A stretch of 64,000 nucleotides of DNA. Origin: Otis tarda. Taxonomy: Eukaryota > Chordata > Aves > Otidiformes > Otididae. Below, piece by piece: positions 54,558 through 64,000 of this stretch. A program made the position numbers and the translations under genes. The number at the start of each line of letters is the position of its first letter. Position 1 is the stretch's first letter. The stretch spans positions 47,222,001 to 47,286,000 of the forward strand of contig CM048553.1 of NCBI GenBank assembly GCA_026413225.1. The letters are read 5' to 3'. Under the pieces are notes generated by a model. It was not told the origin of the DNA and made no database searches. It saw only the letters and a program-made list of their open reading frames with translations.

Positions 54558-57500
54558 CTTCAATAGAGGAAGAAGGGGCAGGGGGGTGGAACAAGAGAAA
54601 AAAAAAAAAAGTGGTTTAGTTCAAGTCTTTGTTTAGTTCAAGAAGCTTCTAAGAAGAAAGAAACAGCTCATTAGTTTTCTAAAATTGAAAGTAACATAAA
54701 GAAATAAATAGGTGAAGAGCACCCTCGGGCACGCACACCTGAATGAGGTAGTCAGCGATGTACTCGGGTTTCAGGCAGTTCACTCCTTGGGCTGCTGCTT
54801 CGGCTACATTAACCCTGCTGTCATCTGGCCTCAGCTTGCTGAAGTCAGCAAACAGATGAGTTGCTTCTTTAAAGAGAGACACAGAGTGACCAGAAAACAC
54901 CTACAGATAAAAACATAACAGACAAAAATGAGTTTATTTTTGTGTTTATTCCCCAAGAAAAATGCAGTTCATTATCTATAATTTAATTCATCAAATTAAC
55001 TAACAAACCAATGGGAGATAAAACACGATTTACAGCTGTTTCTGTACCATCACATACCTTTCAGGAAGGGTGACCCTTCTCATCAGAGCAGGGCACAGAA
55101 ATTCTACCTTCATTTCCCACCAGCACTACTGACTTGTGTGACCTCGGACAAGCTGCCCTGCCTGACCACATGCAAAATTAAGATGACATAGGTTTTTCCT
55201 CCCACCCTTTGACCATGTCTCAGCTATCCCATGTAAGCAGTTCTGTTGCTTAAGACATTTTGCTCACATGTAAAGTGTCCAGCAAAATTTAACACAAAGG
55301 GAAAAAAACCAACCAACCAACCAAACAACAAAACCCCATGAAACGTATGTGTATTTAATTATTTTTTTCAACAACTACATACTTTTCCTCCTCCTGACTG
55401 AAGAAGGCGCCTGAATCCCGCTTCCTTGGTTTGGTCAACATTCAGGATCACTTTCCAGCCACTGAAAGCTCCCTAGATAGAAGACTCTATTTAGTCAAAA
55501 GTACTAAGTTAGAACAAAGACTTAATGGATCTATAATTTTCCCCTTTCATTAACATCCATCAGATGAAGATTTGCTATCACCTAGTTCTGTCTTTAAGTG
55601 TAAATGGCAGAAAAAAACCTAACACAACATACCACTACTGCGCCAACACAATACAGTCAGGCAGCTTGCCATCAAGCCCTTGCACCTGCATAGGAGGATG
55701 GGCAAAATGATCCATGAAAAGACCCTTGGCAATGAGTATTTTTTTCCAGAACACCAGACATTCAACTGCAGAAACACATCTTAAGGAAAACAGTTACTTG
55801 GAAACAACATTTCCCCCCCCACCTCATGCACTACATTATCTACCCAGTTGCAGTAACAGCACCTGGGACCAACTAGTTGCCTCCGACAAGCACTCACTCT
55901 GGTTTCCAAGTAGGCAAGGGCTACAGAGGATTTGTTACAAGCATTCACTTAAAAAGGCTATTGTAAAATACTTGCAAGTCAAGATTTATCCTGATGTGAC
56001 TAAAACATCAGTGGTATTTCTACCTTTCAATGAATACTCAACAGCAATGCCTGATTTGAGAGGAGTTACAAGGCTCCGGGGAGTCCAATTCCCACTTTCA
56101 AAAACGTTACTGAAAGACTACAGAACTTGCACTGTAAGAATCAGGGAAGGTGCTTTAGGAGAGGTGCAAACTTGTGCCATGTTTGAAGCACAACAGTATG
56201 CTCACTGCCAGACCTATAAAAATGCTGTCCAGAGAGCGAGAGCTGTATTCACTTATACACACAGCACAGGATTTGTAACTGGTACTGCCAGCACCAGTTG
56301 TGGTTTCCTAGGAAAGCTGAGTTAGGTCAGCTCCCCAGTCAGAGATCCAGAGTGTAAACATCATCTTCACGGTCAAGGGATGTTTACATACATAAGCAGC
56401 CACATTCCAGCTTTGCAAAAAAATGAACAATGGTTCAGGAGGAGATTAAGACTATTAATATGCCAGCACTAAAAGTCTGGGTTTTTTAAAACAAAATTAC
56501 TTAACTAGAACATATCCAGATAAGCCATTTTGTTCTTTATAACAATGCAGATTACCTTTCCCTGCCAGTTAAGTTCCTGAGTTTCTTGGTGGCGATCCCT
56601 GTCCTGTGCACCCACACTGTACAGCTCACATGAGTATCTAAATACCTCAACAATACCGTACCTCAACAATACCAGTTTCTTGCCTCCCTCTATGAATTTT
56701 TTTCCTCCACCTCATGGCTGCGAGTGCTAGTTTCTTCTGGTTTACATTGATTCCAGGCAAAACGTTAAGTATGGAATTACTTCCCCACTCATAATCTTCC
56801 TCCTAGAACAACCATAAACTTGAATTACAAAGCAGTCCTGCCAACTTTACCAGCAGAAAAATTTAAAAAAAACACAACAAAATGAAAAACAAACCCATCA
56901 AAAACCAAACCAGAACAAATCCCAACTCACTCTAGCTTTATATATCAATTTTATCTGGCCAAAACAGCTATAGTTAAAATTAGAGATATGGCTTTTAATT
57001 GGACATATGTATCTAAATAAACTCATGTTTTCTGTGACATCAAGTCACATTGTAGACAATCAGATTCCTCTTCAAATGAAATTCAACAGCAGGGCAAAGC
57101 AACTCACTACTTTGGACACCATCAACTCTACATTTCTGCAGTGTATTCTAAAACAATGAAAGCTGGTTTTGATACATAAAGGTATGAAGCAGTCTACAGG
57201 CATTATTTTAAAGTTAGCCTGGAAAAGAACTGCTAGACCCAGAAGTAGCGCGAAATAATGGTTAGGGAGATGAGGACATGGAAGAGGGTGTTCAAAAATG
57301 TTTACAGATGTGGTTAGAGTTGGATCACCTAAAACTACTATGTTCATTTATCCAAAGGATCAGGATTTAATTCCTGGTGTAACAAGATCCACATAATTTT
57401 AGCTGGTATCAATGAGAATTAACAAAAGGTACTGAAGCTTAAATTTTGAGAACTAACTATAAAAAATACAGGTATTTAATTTATCCTATAGCAGGAATTT

Positions 57501-60500
57501 GTTCCAGGACTAGTTTTCAGAGAAAAGTTTGCCAAAAGTTTCTCACGCTTTGGATCCTCTAAAACTTCCAAGGCTTGGGCACCCCAAACTGCTAATTGCT
57601 TTTGAGAGGTTTTGGAGAGTACTCCTAAGTAAAAAGAAATTAGAAAAGGTGCAACATACTCATTTCTCAACAATAAGGTCACATGCCTGAACAAAGCAGC
57701 CAGCTCCTCTACATGCCTCCAGGTAGGAACGATGAAGCACCCACTTTCCAGCTGCCATCGAAGCCAAGAATTTTTCATTTCGAAGAGGATGTCCCACAAC
57801 AATGTGTGTGCAACTTGGATCAAAGCACTGTTTCTCAAGTACTATCCCACCTTGGAAGTGAAGAATGAATTTGATTCAAAACATTTAAGGGTCATGCTGC
57901 ACCACAGAAAGGATCGACTCAAAGTGAGAATTATTTGAATTTAGACAAAAATATACTTAACTCAAATTCACATTGAAAATATTATTATTGAAGTGACATG
58001 GGCAGAAGCTGGCAAGAAAGGAGGAGCAGTCAGGAAAGAGTGTCTCCAATAAAAATAAAGTGCCACTGTAACACAGAAAGGAATGAGAGACACCAGAGGA
58101 CAGTAGTCACGGGGGGCAGTCCCAACAGTAAAGAATAAGGCCATTGTGAAGACAGCTAAAGGAAACTGCCAGAAGACAAAACCATTGCTGTTTTATGGCA
58201 AAGCTGATCACTCACATAATAATAATAATAAATTCAAACAATCGCTCACAAGCACAGAAAGCCATGAATTTGAGACCTCAAATCTGATGAGTCATTAACA
58301 GAAGCCCTTTCTTTTCCTCAACAAGCCACAGCTGACCAGCTTACAGACACATACTATTCTTTGCATTTTACAAATATCTGGTACCTAATTCCTCAATCAG
58401 ATGGCAGTAATCAAATCTTTCTTGAGGATTAAGAGAAGACAGCTGAAATTTACGGTGTTTTTCTGGTTCTTCAGCAGCCTTCTCATCTTCTGTAACAGCC
58501 TGGAAATACAGTAACAGATTTTGAAAATACAACAGAAAGATTAGGTTGACAGCTGACTATTTTTCTGCCAAACATTCTGGGTTATTTTTATATGAAGTTT
58601 TCTTTTAGCAAGGAAAAGCAGAACCAAACTTGTCAATCACTTGACAAAAGCTTGGATCTTATCAAATCAACATTAGGCTCCTGCTTAACATTCTCTTGGT
58701 TCCTCATTTCTTCAGGGCACAACTGAACCAATCTGTCATAAAAACGAATCCTTCACTTGTATCCACTGAATGCCAAGTTGAACACATGAAGGAATCATCA
58801 TCCATCTATCACACTGCCTCATTCATTCAGACTTTCTACAACTTCAAGGGTATCTATGCATTTCCACCATAGCCTCTTTACCAACACGACACGTTATGCC
58901 TCTGAAGATATGCACTGCTGAAAGTTTGAGCATCAAGTGATACACTGCGGGCAGAAGACTGAGCTCATTTTCCTAGGCCCTTTCAAGTTCACAAAGCAGA
59001 ATTTTCAACCAGATTTTTGGCAGAAAAAAAAATTGTCGGTTTGTACCTAAAGTCCAGAAACTACCAAGGAAATGAAAGTCTAAACTTTTTTCCATCATCC
59101 CAGCGTGGCTGGAGGAGTTCTGAGTAATACACATAGTTAACTCTCCACCTCAAAGCCCACCTCAGCATTCCAGGAGGAACTAAGAGGACAAAAAGCTTTA
59201 TTTGTCTGAACAAATAAGCTTTATTTGTTTGAACAAACATTATTTCTTCAAAATCTCCAGGAAAGGAGAAAAAAAACCAGAACTGCACAAAGTAAGCCAC
59301 TTCAAGATTTCAAATGCAGATATTTAATATTTCCTGTCAAGTTCAAAAGTTCTTGAAATGTTGCTATGCCTCTCAGAACACAAATCATCATAAACATCAT
59401 AATATAAACATTTCTTTACATGACAAACCTCTTCTTTGGGCTGTGGTGCCACAGGAGGGTTAGCCAGTGGGAAAGCAATGCTGGGGGCCTGTGGAGTGGG
59501 GATCAAGTGATCTTTAATCGGTGTTTCAGGATCTCTACATACAGGACTTTTTAGACCTTCAACCAAATCTCCATCCCCAGCCTCAGGAACGGCTGTGAAA
59601 GTAAAGCGATTTTGCATGACTTATCTTTGGCTGAATATAATTATGGATGAAGTTAAAAAAAAAAAAAAAAAAAAAAAAAGTAGCTATCCTAAAAGGACAA
59701 AATACAAGTGCTGCTACAATATGCAGTTACATTTCACCCTCACCTTTCTTAAAGACGCTCTTCCTTATACCACAAAACCACCAACTGCAATATTACAGAC
59801 TCATGTGCCTGGATGTCTTGTTTTGAAAAGAAAAAAAAAAAAAAACCCACAAAAAAACCCCCTCAAAATGGTCTAATTTATTTGGCTAAACTGCACTGAC
59901 TCAGCTGAACCAAAATCAATTGAATGCATTTAGCTAATATTCTTCAACCTCCTCTAGGACAGAGCCAGTTTTCAGGAAGGCTCTTGCCACAAGCAGAAAC
60001 TCTCTAAGTAGATTGAGTGAAGCAGCTGGAGGCAGGAGGGAAGCAGTGGGGAGAGAGAAATAAAGGATTCCGCTATCTAGCAGTAATGGGAAGAAAGCAG
60101 AAATAGATGGAAAAACATAAGTATGTTGCTTCCTTATTCCTAGCAGTAGATTAAAGACTTCAAAAAGAACAGGGAAGATAAATATAGCATCTTCACTGAA
60201 TCCTGACCTAAGCATGTACATCGGCAGCTCGGACACATATGTTTTTCAGGCTCATGGGTATCTTCTTCCTATATCCCCATTCTTCCCCTACGAATATTTC
60301 CACTATAATGAAAATGATTCTGCTACTTGTATTCCCATTCGAATTTCACTATATCATTACCTGGAAACCAGCTATGGTTCCAAGTAAAAATTAGGAACAT
60401 ATCCTAAAGTTGATTCAGACTATTTTTTAAGACAGGTCCTGTCTTGGTGTTTGACCACAAATGGCAAATGGATAGGAAAGCTTATACTGAAAAAACAGCA

Positions 60501-63500
60501 ACACATAATGGAGCTCAAACATGTAAAATTGTATTTTTGGCATTCAAGACCTGCCAACAATGCTCTTTTTTTTTTTTCTTTTAAAGTGAATTAAAACACT
60601 ACTGTTTTTTTAAAAGTCTCAAAGATCAAAAGGATGCTGTAGCAAAGAACAAAGATATTGTATTTCTGATTTTACCCAAACCAGCAATCTCTGCATCAGC
60701 TGAAGATCCTTTGAAGGCAAACTCATCCATGTTCTTATTGATGTTACTCTGACCTTGCTCAGTGTACTGGGTAGGACTATTAGGCCACTGGAAGTTGCTG
60801 ACAAGTCTTGCTCTCTCCTCCCTTGCAGTAGGATCATCCCAGATTATCTGCTCACTCTGTGACGGCTCTGTGTTTATATCCATGAGTGCCTGACGGGATT
60901 GCCTAAGGAAAAAAAGCACAGACACATTAAATATTAATTTGTTTTAAAGAAGACTACCATACTAGAAGGCAATGTGTTAATGATCACATCAACTGTAGCG
61001 TCCAAGTGACCTCACTATTAGAAAGCATGGCTAGGAAAGGGGAAAATTTCAGTATAAAAGCAACTCTGGCAGCCTAGCTTTGTGGGCCTGAGTTTAAGCA
61101 TGGCTGAAAAAAGGCACCCAAAGTATCAGGAGGAGACGTTTTTATTATGTGTCACATGGATACATTATTCCAAAATCAGTGTACTGTACTCTTCACCAAA
61201 TCTATAAATTTACAAAAAAACACCAAGCTAAAGGAATAATTTTGCAAGGTTTCTATTACTTTCTCACTGTAGTTCAGCATTGTTAGAGCTCAAATCCTAT
61301 TCTCTGTTTAGAGAGAAAAGAAAAAGAGGAGAAATCCTCACAGAGGCACTTTGCAGGAATACCTACTACTTGTATATGACATTTATGTACTGAAATACTG
61401 TAGTATTACTGTAGTAATAGTTTCTTCAACATCTATAAGAATGCTAACTAATCTGAAGAGAAAGAAATCAGTTGGCATAATTCAATTCCGAATTTAAAAA
61501 CAATCAACACTATTCTCTGATTTTTTGAAAAACAAAATAATACCCACTGTGAATTCAGGTAACATACATTCTGACTTTATCTAGCATGTTGAGTTAAAAG
61601 ATTCTGAATTGTAAGAGAAGCAACATAAGTAAATCAGTAAAGAAAGACAATACATCTGGAAACCCTGGAGACCTATTGATGTTTCAATGACTGCCTAAGT
61701 ATGCACAGGGAAGACAAAATGAGATAATCTGAAACACAAATCAATACCTTAGAGCTTCCAAGACCCTGCTGCGGCCATTTCGCACAGACCGTGCGCTATC
61801 AGGGGTGGCTGGAGAACCATCAAAACTGTTCCTTGAAAGGGAACCTCTTTGCCCTTGTGGTTTCACTAGCGAAGTGGCAGACATGATCTCCTGCAGCTGC
61901 CTTTGGAAGTTCTCCCTCATTTCTAGTGCTTGGGTTAAAACTTCAGAGAAGAAAGAAAATTCCTAAGATCAAGACTGTTATATTGTAACAAGTGAAAAGT
62001 AACTGAAATTCCAGTCAACTTCCCCTCCCCTGCATAGGGACAAAAACAATACATTAAGAAGGGGAAAAAAAAGATATCTGGGAAGAGATATCTAGGAAAA
62101 CTACGTACGCCCCGAGTCACCTATTGCTAGACACAACTAGAAACCTCTATTTGGCTCACTTTCAAATTTGCTCTCATAATCTAATTTACATCTACAATTC
62201 TCCCGTAACAAATCTATCCACATAACCAAAAAGGTATACTCTAAAATGGTGATTTTTCATGTTAAGGACGAACTTCAGTGTCTTAAAAACAAAAGAAACA
62301 GCAACTAAGTAATTTGCAATGGGTGATCACGATTTTCTTACGGGCTGTCAGTCTTTAAAACAGAGAGCAAAACCATTCCCTCACATCCAGTAACAATAAG
62401 GGCTAGCTGTACCTGACTGGTATACCTTAATCTGGAAGCTTTAGGTACACTCAGCACCTGAAACTGTAAAAGGCTTATACTGATAGTTTGATGCTCCACA
62501 ACTATTTTGAAAACAGTGATTTACATTCACCTCCTTTGGATTCACTTGTTACAACTTGTTCTTCCCCTGTAGTGACCATTTCCTTTATTTGGTCTGGAGT
62601 TACATCTTCTTCAGCATCATCGTCGTCCACTGGAATAATCTAGAACCAAGTAAGATAAGCAGAATTCGCAAACACAATTTTTTTTTTTTTTACCTATGTT
62701 CAACACTTGTATAATTCTAAAGATTATTGATCTTGCCTTAAAGTAAATCTAACCTTTTTGCTATCACAATGACAGTAAAACAGTGAACAGCAGCATCAAT
62801 GACATCACCTATTCTGTAGTCCAAATGTCTACTAAGGCAAGTTCACACCTTGGATCTCATTACCTACAAAAAGGCAAAGACTGGACCTACATCATTTCAA
62901 ATTTGGAAAGCACATCTAATCCTGAAATGCTTGTTTCCCTCCATTATCCTAGAAGAGGAATATTATAAATTCAGAAAAACCTTAAGGAACATTCGCAATA
63001 GCTACTATTAATTACTAGCTGAACTTGATTGTGGGCATTGCTGAATAAGCATCAATGTTTTTTATTAATATGTTAATATAACAATTAACTGAATCTAAAT
63101 TGCTTCATAGAATATGAATTTGTATCACACATTATACCTCACTTTCTTCTACTGGTCTTCCAGTTGATGGAAGTATACTGGAGGAGGAGAGCCTGACATC
63201 TTGCACTGCACTGATGTCCAGGCTCATTTTGGGATTGTAAGTGTGAGGAAAGAGAGATTCAGGAAGCCGTTTATGTTCTTGGGCACTCTGTAATAACATC
63301 AGTTAACATAAGAAAGATGAGAAACTGATTGAGATAATATGAAAAATTCCACATCTGAACATAGGAAAAGTATAAGAACTCCAGTGAAAGAAATACTTTA
63401 CACAAGAGAAAAATGTGACTCTCATTCTGGGAAACATGTAGCAGAAATATTCAATTTATTTTCTCCACATGTAGAACAAGGTAAAAGTACATCAGCAAAA

Positions 63501-63780
63501 ACTGATTGCTCGATTTATAAATGCAAAGTAGGATGCAAAATGTCAGTTCCTATATATGTTCAATATAAATTCAAACAGAAAATCAACTGCCATATAACTG
63601 GTTTTAAACCTCCATTTCCCCTCACTTTTAATAAGGGAAAAAAGTGAGCTCCATACCTCTAAAAGCCAGTGTTCTGAAACAATATGTATACCCCGTTCTT
63701 TAACAGATTTGTACTCCTTATTGCTGTCATTTTGTCCTCCCTTGTAGATGAAGTGTGTTACTGTTTCATCAAAGCACCAT
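54414..63780 (-). CDS. TOPBP1: TOPBP1, C-terminal 12 exons (partial gene)
   Basis: DNA topoisomerase II-binding protein 1 is a nuclear BRCT scaffold that activates ATR-ATRIP and supports replication initiation. The window carries the last 593 or so codons of a protein of about 1520 aa (human). In order they encode the second half of BRCT6 ([19 protein letters not shown]), a disordered linker, the ATR-activating region with [21 protein letters not shown]7 ([20 protein letters not shown] to [13 protein letters not shown]), a basic helix ([12 protein letters not shown]), BRCT8 ([14 protein letters not shown] to EYIADYLIQ) and a basic tail ([18 protein letters not shown]) likely acting as a nuclear localisation signal. 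All 11 junctions keep frame. The W codon of IIWDD (60839-60841) corresponds to the Trp essential for ATR activation (human W1145). The gene continues to the right. Confidence 0.95.
54739..54900 (-). CDS. TOPBP1: TOPBP1 exon (BRCT8, C-terminal half)
   Basis: 162 bases, phase 0 at both ends: [20 protein letters not shown], then [20 protein letters not shown] and [14 protein letters not shown]. Acceptor CTGTAG|GTGTTT, donor ATTCAG|GTGTGC. Confidence 0.95.
55105..55195 (+). mobile_element. Probable MIR-type SINE fragment in a TOPBP1 intron
   Basis: ACTTGTGTGACCTCGGACAA, then GCTGCCCTGCCTGA and GCAAAATTAAGATGACA, follows the MIR core pattern (cttgtgtgaccttgggcaag...aaaat-aagat). It is partial and diverged. 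Confidence 0.45.
55383..55472 (-). CDS. TOPBP1: TOPBP1 exon (BRCT8, N-terminal half)
   Basis: 90 bases, 30 codons in phase 0: [20 protein letters not shown] and [10 protein letters not shown]. Acceptor TATCTAG|GGAGCT, donor GGAAAA|GTATGT. Confidence 0.95.
55473..56661 (-). other. TOPBP1: TOPBP1 intron with a 203-codon antisense ORF
   Basis: A 1.19-kb intron. On the opposite (plus) strand an ATG-initiated frame runs 55714-56325 without a stop. It has no recognised domain and no visible promoter or poly(A) signal. Confidence 0.75.
56662..56802 (-). CDS. TOPBP1: TOPBP1 exon (after BRCT7, basic helix)
   Basis: 141 bases in phase 0: [47 protein letters not shown]. The last 14 bases around the donor are duplicated 16 bases downstream, creating a second potential 5' splice site. 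The phase of the next exon supports the first. Confidence 0.94.
56803..57686 (-). other. TOPBP1: TOPBP1 intron, probable GC-AG type
   Basis: An 884-base intron whose donor reads CAG|GCATGT, so it starts with GC rather than GT. The acceptor is TTCTAG. Nothing else is recognised inside. Confidence 0.75.
57687..57850 (-). CDS. TOPBP1: TOPBP1 exon (BRCT7 core)
   Basis: 164 bases: [54 protein letters not shown]. It completes a Gly codon split 1+2 and includes the conserved BRCT Trp (GKWVL). Confidence 0.94.
58385..58499 (-). CDS. TOPBP1: TOPBP1 exon (start of BRCT7)
   Basis: 115 bases: [38 protein letters not shown] plus one base. Acceptor TTTCCAG, donor TTAG|GTACCA. Confidence 0.94.
59429..59592 (-). 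CDS. TOPBP1: TOPBP1 exon (linker before BRCT7)
   Basis: 164 bases: [54 protein letters not shown]. The Pro-rich stretch from [11 protein letters not shown] onward is strongly conserved in TOPBP1. Donor AAGAG|GTTTGT. Confidence 0.94.
59655..59679. repeat. (A)25 homopolymer
   Basis: A run of 25 A on the plus strand just upstream of the TOPBP1 exon at 59429-59592. On the minus strand it is a T run in the intron, about 60 bases from the acceptor. Confidence 0.95.
60676..60902 (-). CDS. TOPBP1: TOPBP1 exon (ATR-activating domain core)
   Basis: 227 bases: [40 protein letters not shown], then a diverged Ser/Asn/Gln-rich segment to SADAEIAGL. It contains the Trp known to be needed for ATR stimulation. 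Acceptor TTTCCTTAG, donor TTTGG|GTAAAA. Confidence 0.95.
61748..61940 (-). CDS. TOPBP1: TOPBP1 exon (N-terminal part of ATR-activating region)
   Basis: 193 bases: [40 protein letters not shown], then [20 protein letters not shown] and LEAL, with split codons on both sides. The [10 protein letters not shown] helix is highly conserved. Confidence 0.95.
62531..62639 (-). CDS. TOPBP1: TOPBP1 exon (acidic linker)
   Basis: 109 bases: [36 protein letters not shown] plus one base. Acidic and probably disordered. Confidence 0.92.
63138..63287 (-). CDS. TOPBP1: TOPBP1 exon (after BRCT6)
   Basis: 150 bases in phase 0: [50 protein letters not shown]. The [18 protein letters not shown] block is diagnostic. 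The acceptor ACAGAG offers two AGs; the first fits the frame. Confidence 0.94.
63657..63780 (-). CDS. TOPBP1: TOPBP1 exon (second half of BRCT6)
   Basis: 124 bases: [41 protein letters not shown]. It includes the conserved BRCT Trp in SEHWLL. The first base completes a codon begun in the exon beyond the right edge of the window. Confidence 0.95.
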
Positions 63781-64000
63781 CTAGAAAATGAAATACAACT
63801 TGAAGATATAATTTCCTATCAAAAAGCATTAGAAATCCATCCCATAAATTGTTCTATCACTTACGTTAAAATATTCTTTTGCCCATTTTGTTATGCCTAA
63901 ATAATTTCTTCACCAAAAAAAAAAAAAAGACAGCATTCATTTTCAGGACAGAACAATTTCTGTGTCTTTTGAAAACATTCCTGAAGTGAACAAAACTAAA
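63781..64000 (-). other. TOPBP1: TOPBP1 intron (continues past the window edge)
   Basis: Intronic sequence upstream of the BRCT6 exon, including an A-run near 63920. No exon is seen before the window ends. Confidence 0.8.

Overview
This window is vertebrate nuclear DNA, almost certainly from a bird. It has split genes with GT-AG introns, a CR1 LINE tail ending in the avian (ATTCTATG)n motif near 6.1 kb, a long terminal repeat of a type I recognise from bird genomes near 29.1-30.26 kb, and decayed MIR-like SINEs. Four protein-coding genes lie in the order TMEM108 (+), BFSP2 (+), CDV3 (+), TOPBP1 (-). From established knowledge this is the order and orientation of human 3q22.1, so the segment is a conserved syntenic block. 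Calls rest on my reading of exons, splice sites and codon phase, and on remembered family sequences. No database was searched.

Layout. 1-5.3 kb holds the last two coding exons of TMEM108 (retrolinkin), its 3' UTR and poly(A) signals. 5.3-9.0 kb is intergenic and carries a CR1 tail. 9.04-27.66 kb is BFSP2 (phakinin/CP49), a lens intermediate-filament gene whose seven exons keep the exon sizes of type I keratin genes. 27.7-34.7 kb is intergenic and includes the LTR. 34.7-36.3 kb is a CpG island with CRE, NRF1 and CCAAT motifs, serving as the CDV3 promoter. 35.7-44.8 kb is CDV3, with five coding exons giving 243 aa and a 3' UTR of about 2 kb. 44.8-53.9 kb is intergenic between tail-to-tail genes and holds ancient repeat remnants. 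53.9-63.8 kb is the 3' part of TOPBP1 on the minus strand. Its 12 exons encode the last 593 or so residues: half of BRCT6, the ATR-activating region with its key Trp, BRCT7, BRCT8 and a basic C-terminus. The rest of TOPBP1 lies to the right of the window.

The genes are neighbours, not an operon. TMEM108 is neuronal, BFSP2 is lens-specific, and CDV3 and TOPBP1 are broadly expressed. I found no undescribed multi-gene system. The observations most worth checking are at splice sites: a duplicated 5' splice site and a GC-AG intron in TOPBP1, tandem NAGNAG acceptors in BFSP2 and TMEM108, and a BFSP2 last exon that seems to supply one coding base and the stop. Two perfect 14-bp hairpins and a 203-codon ORF antisense to TOPBP1 are also listed.
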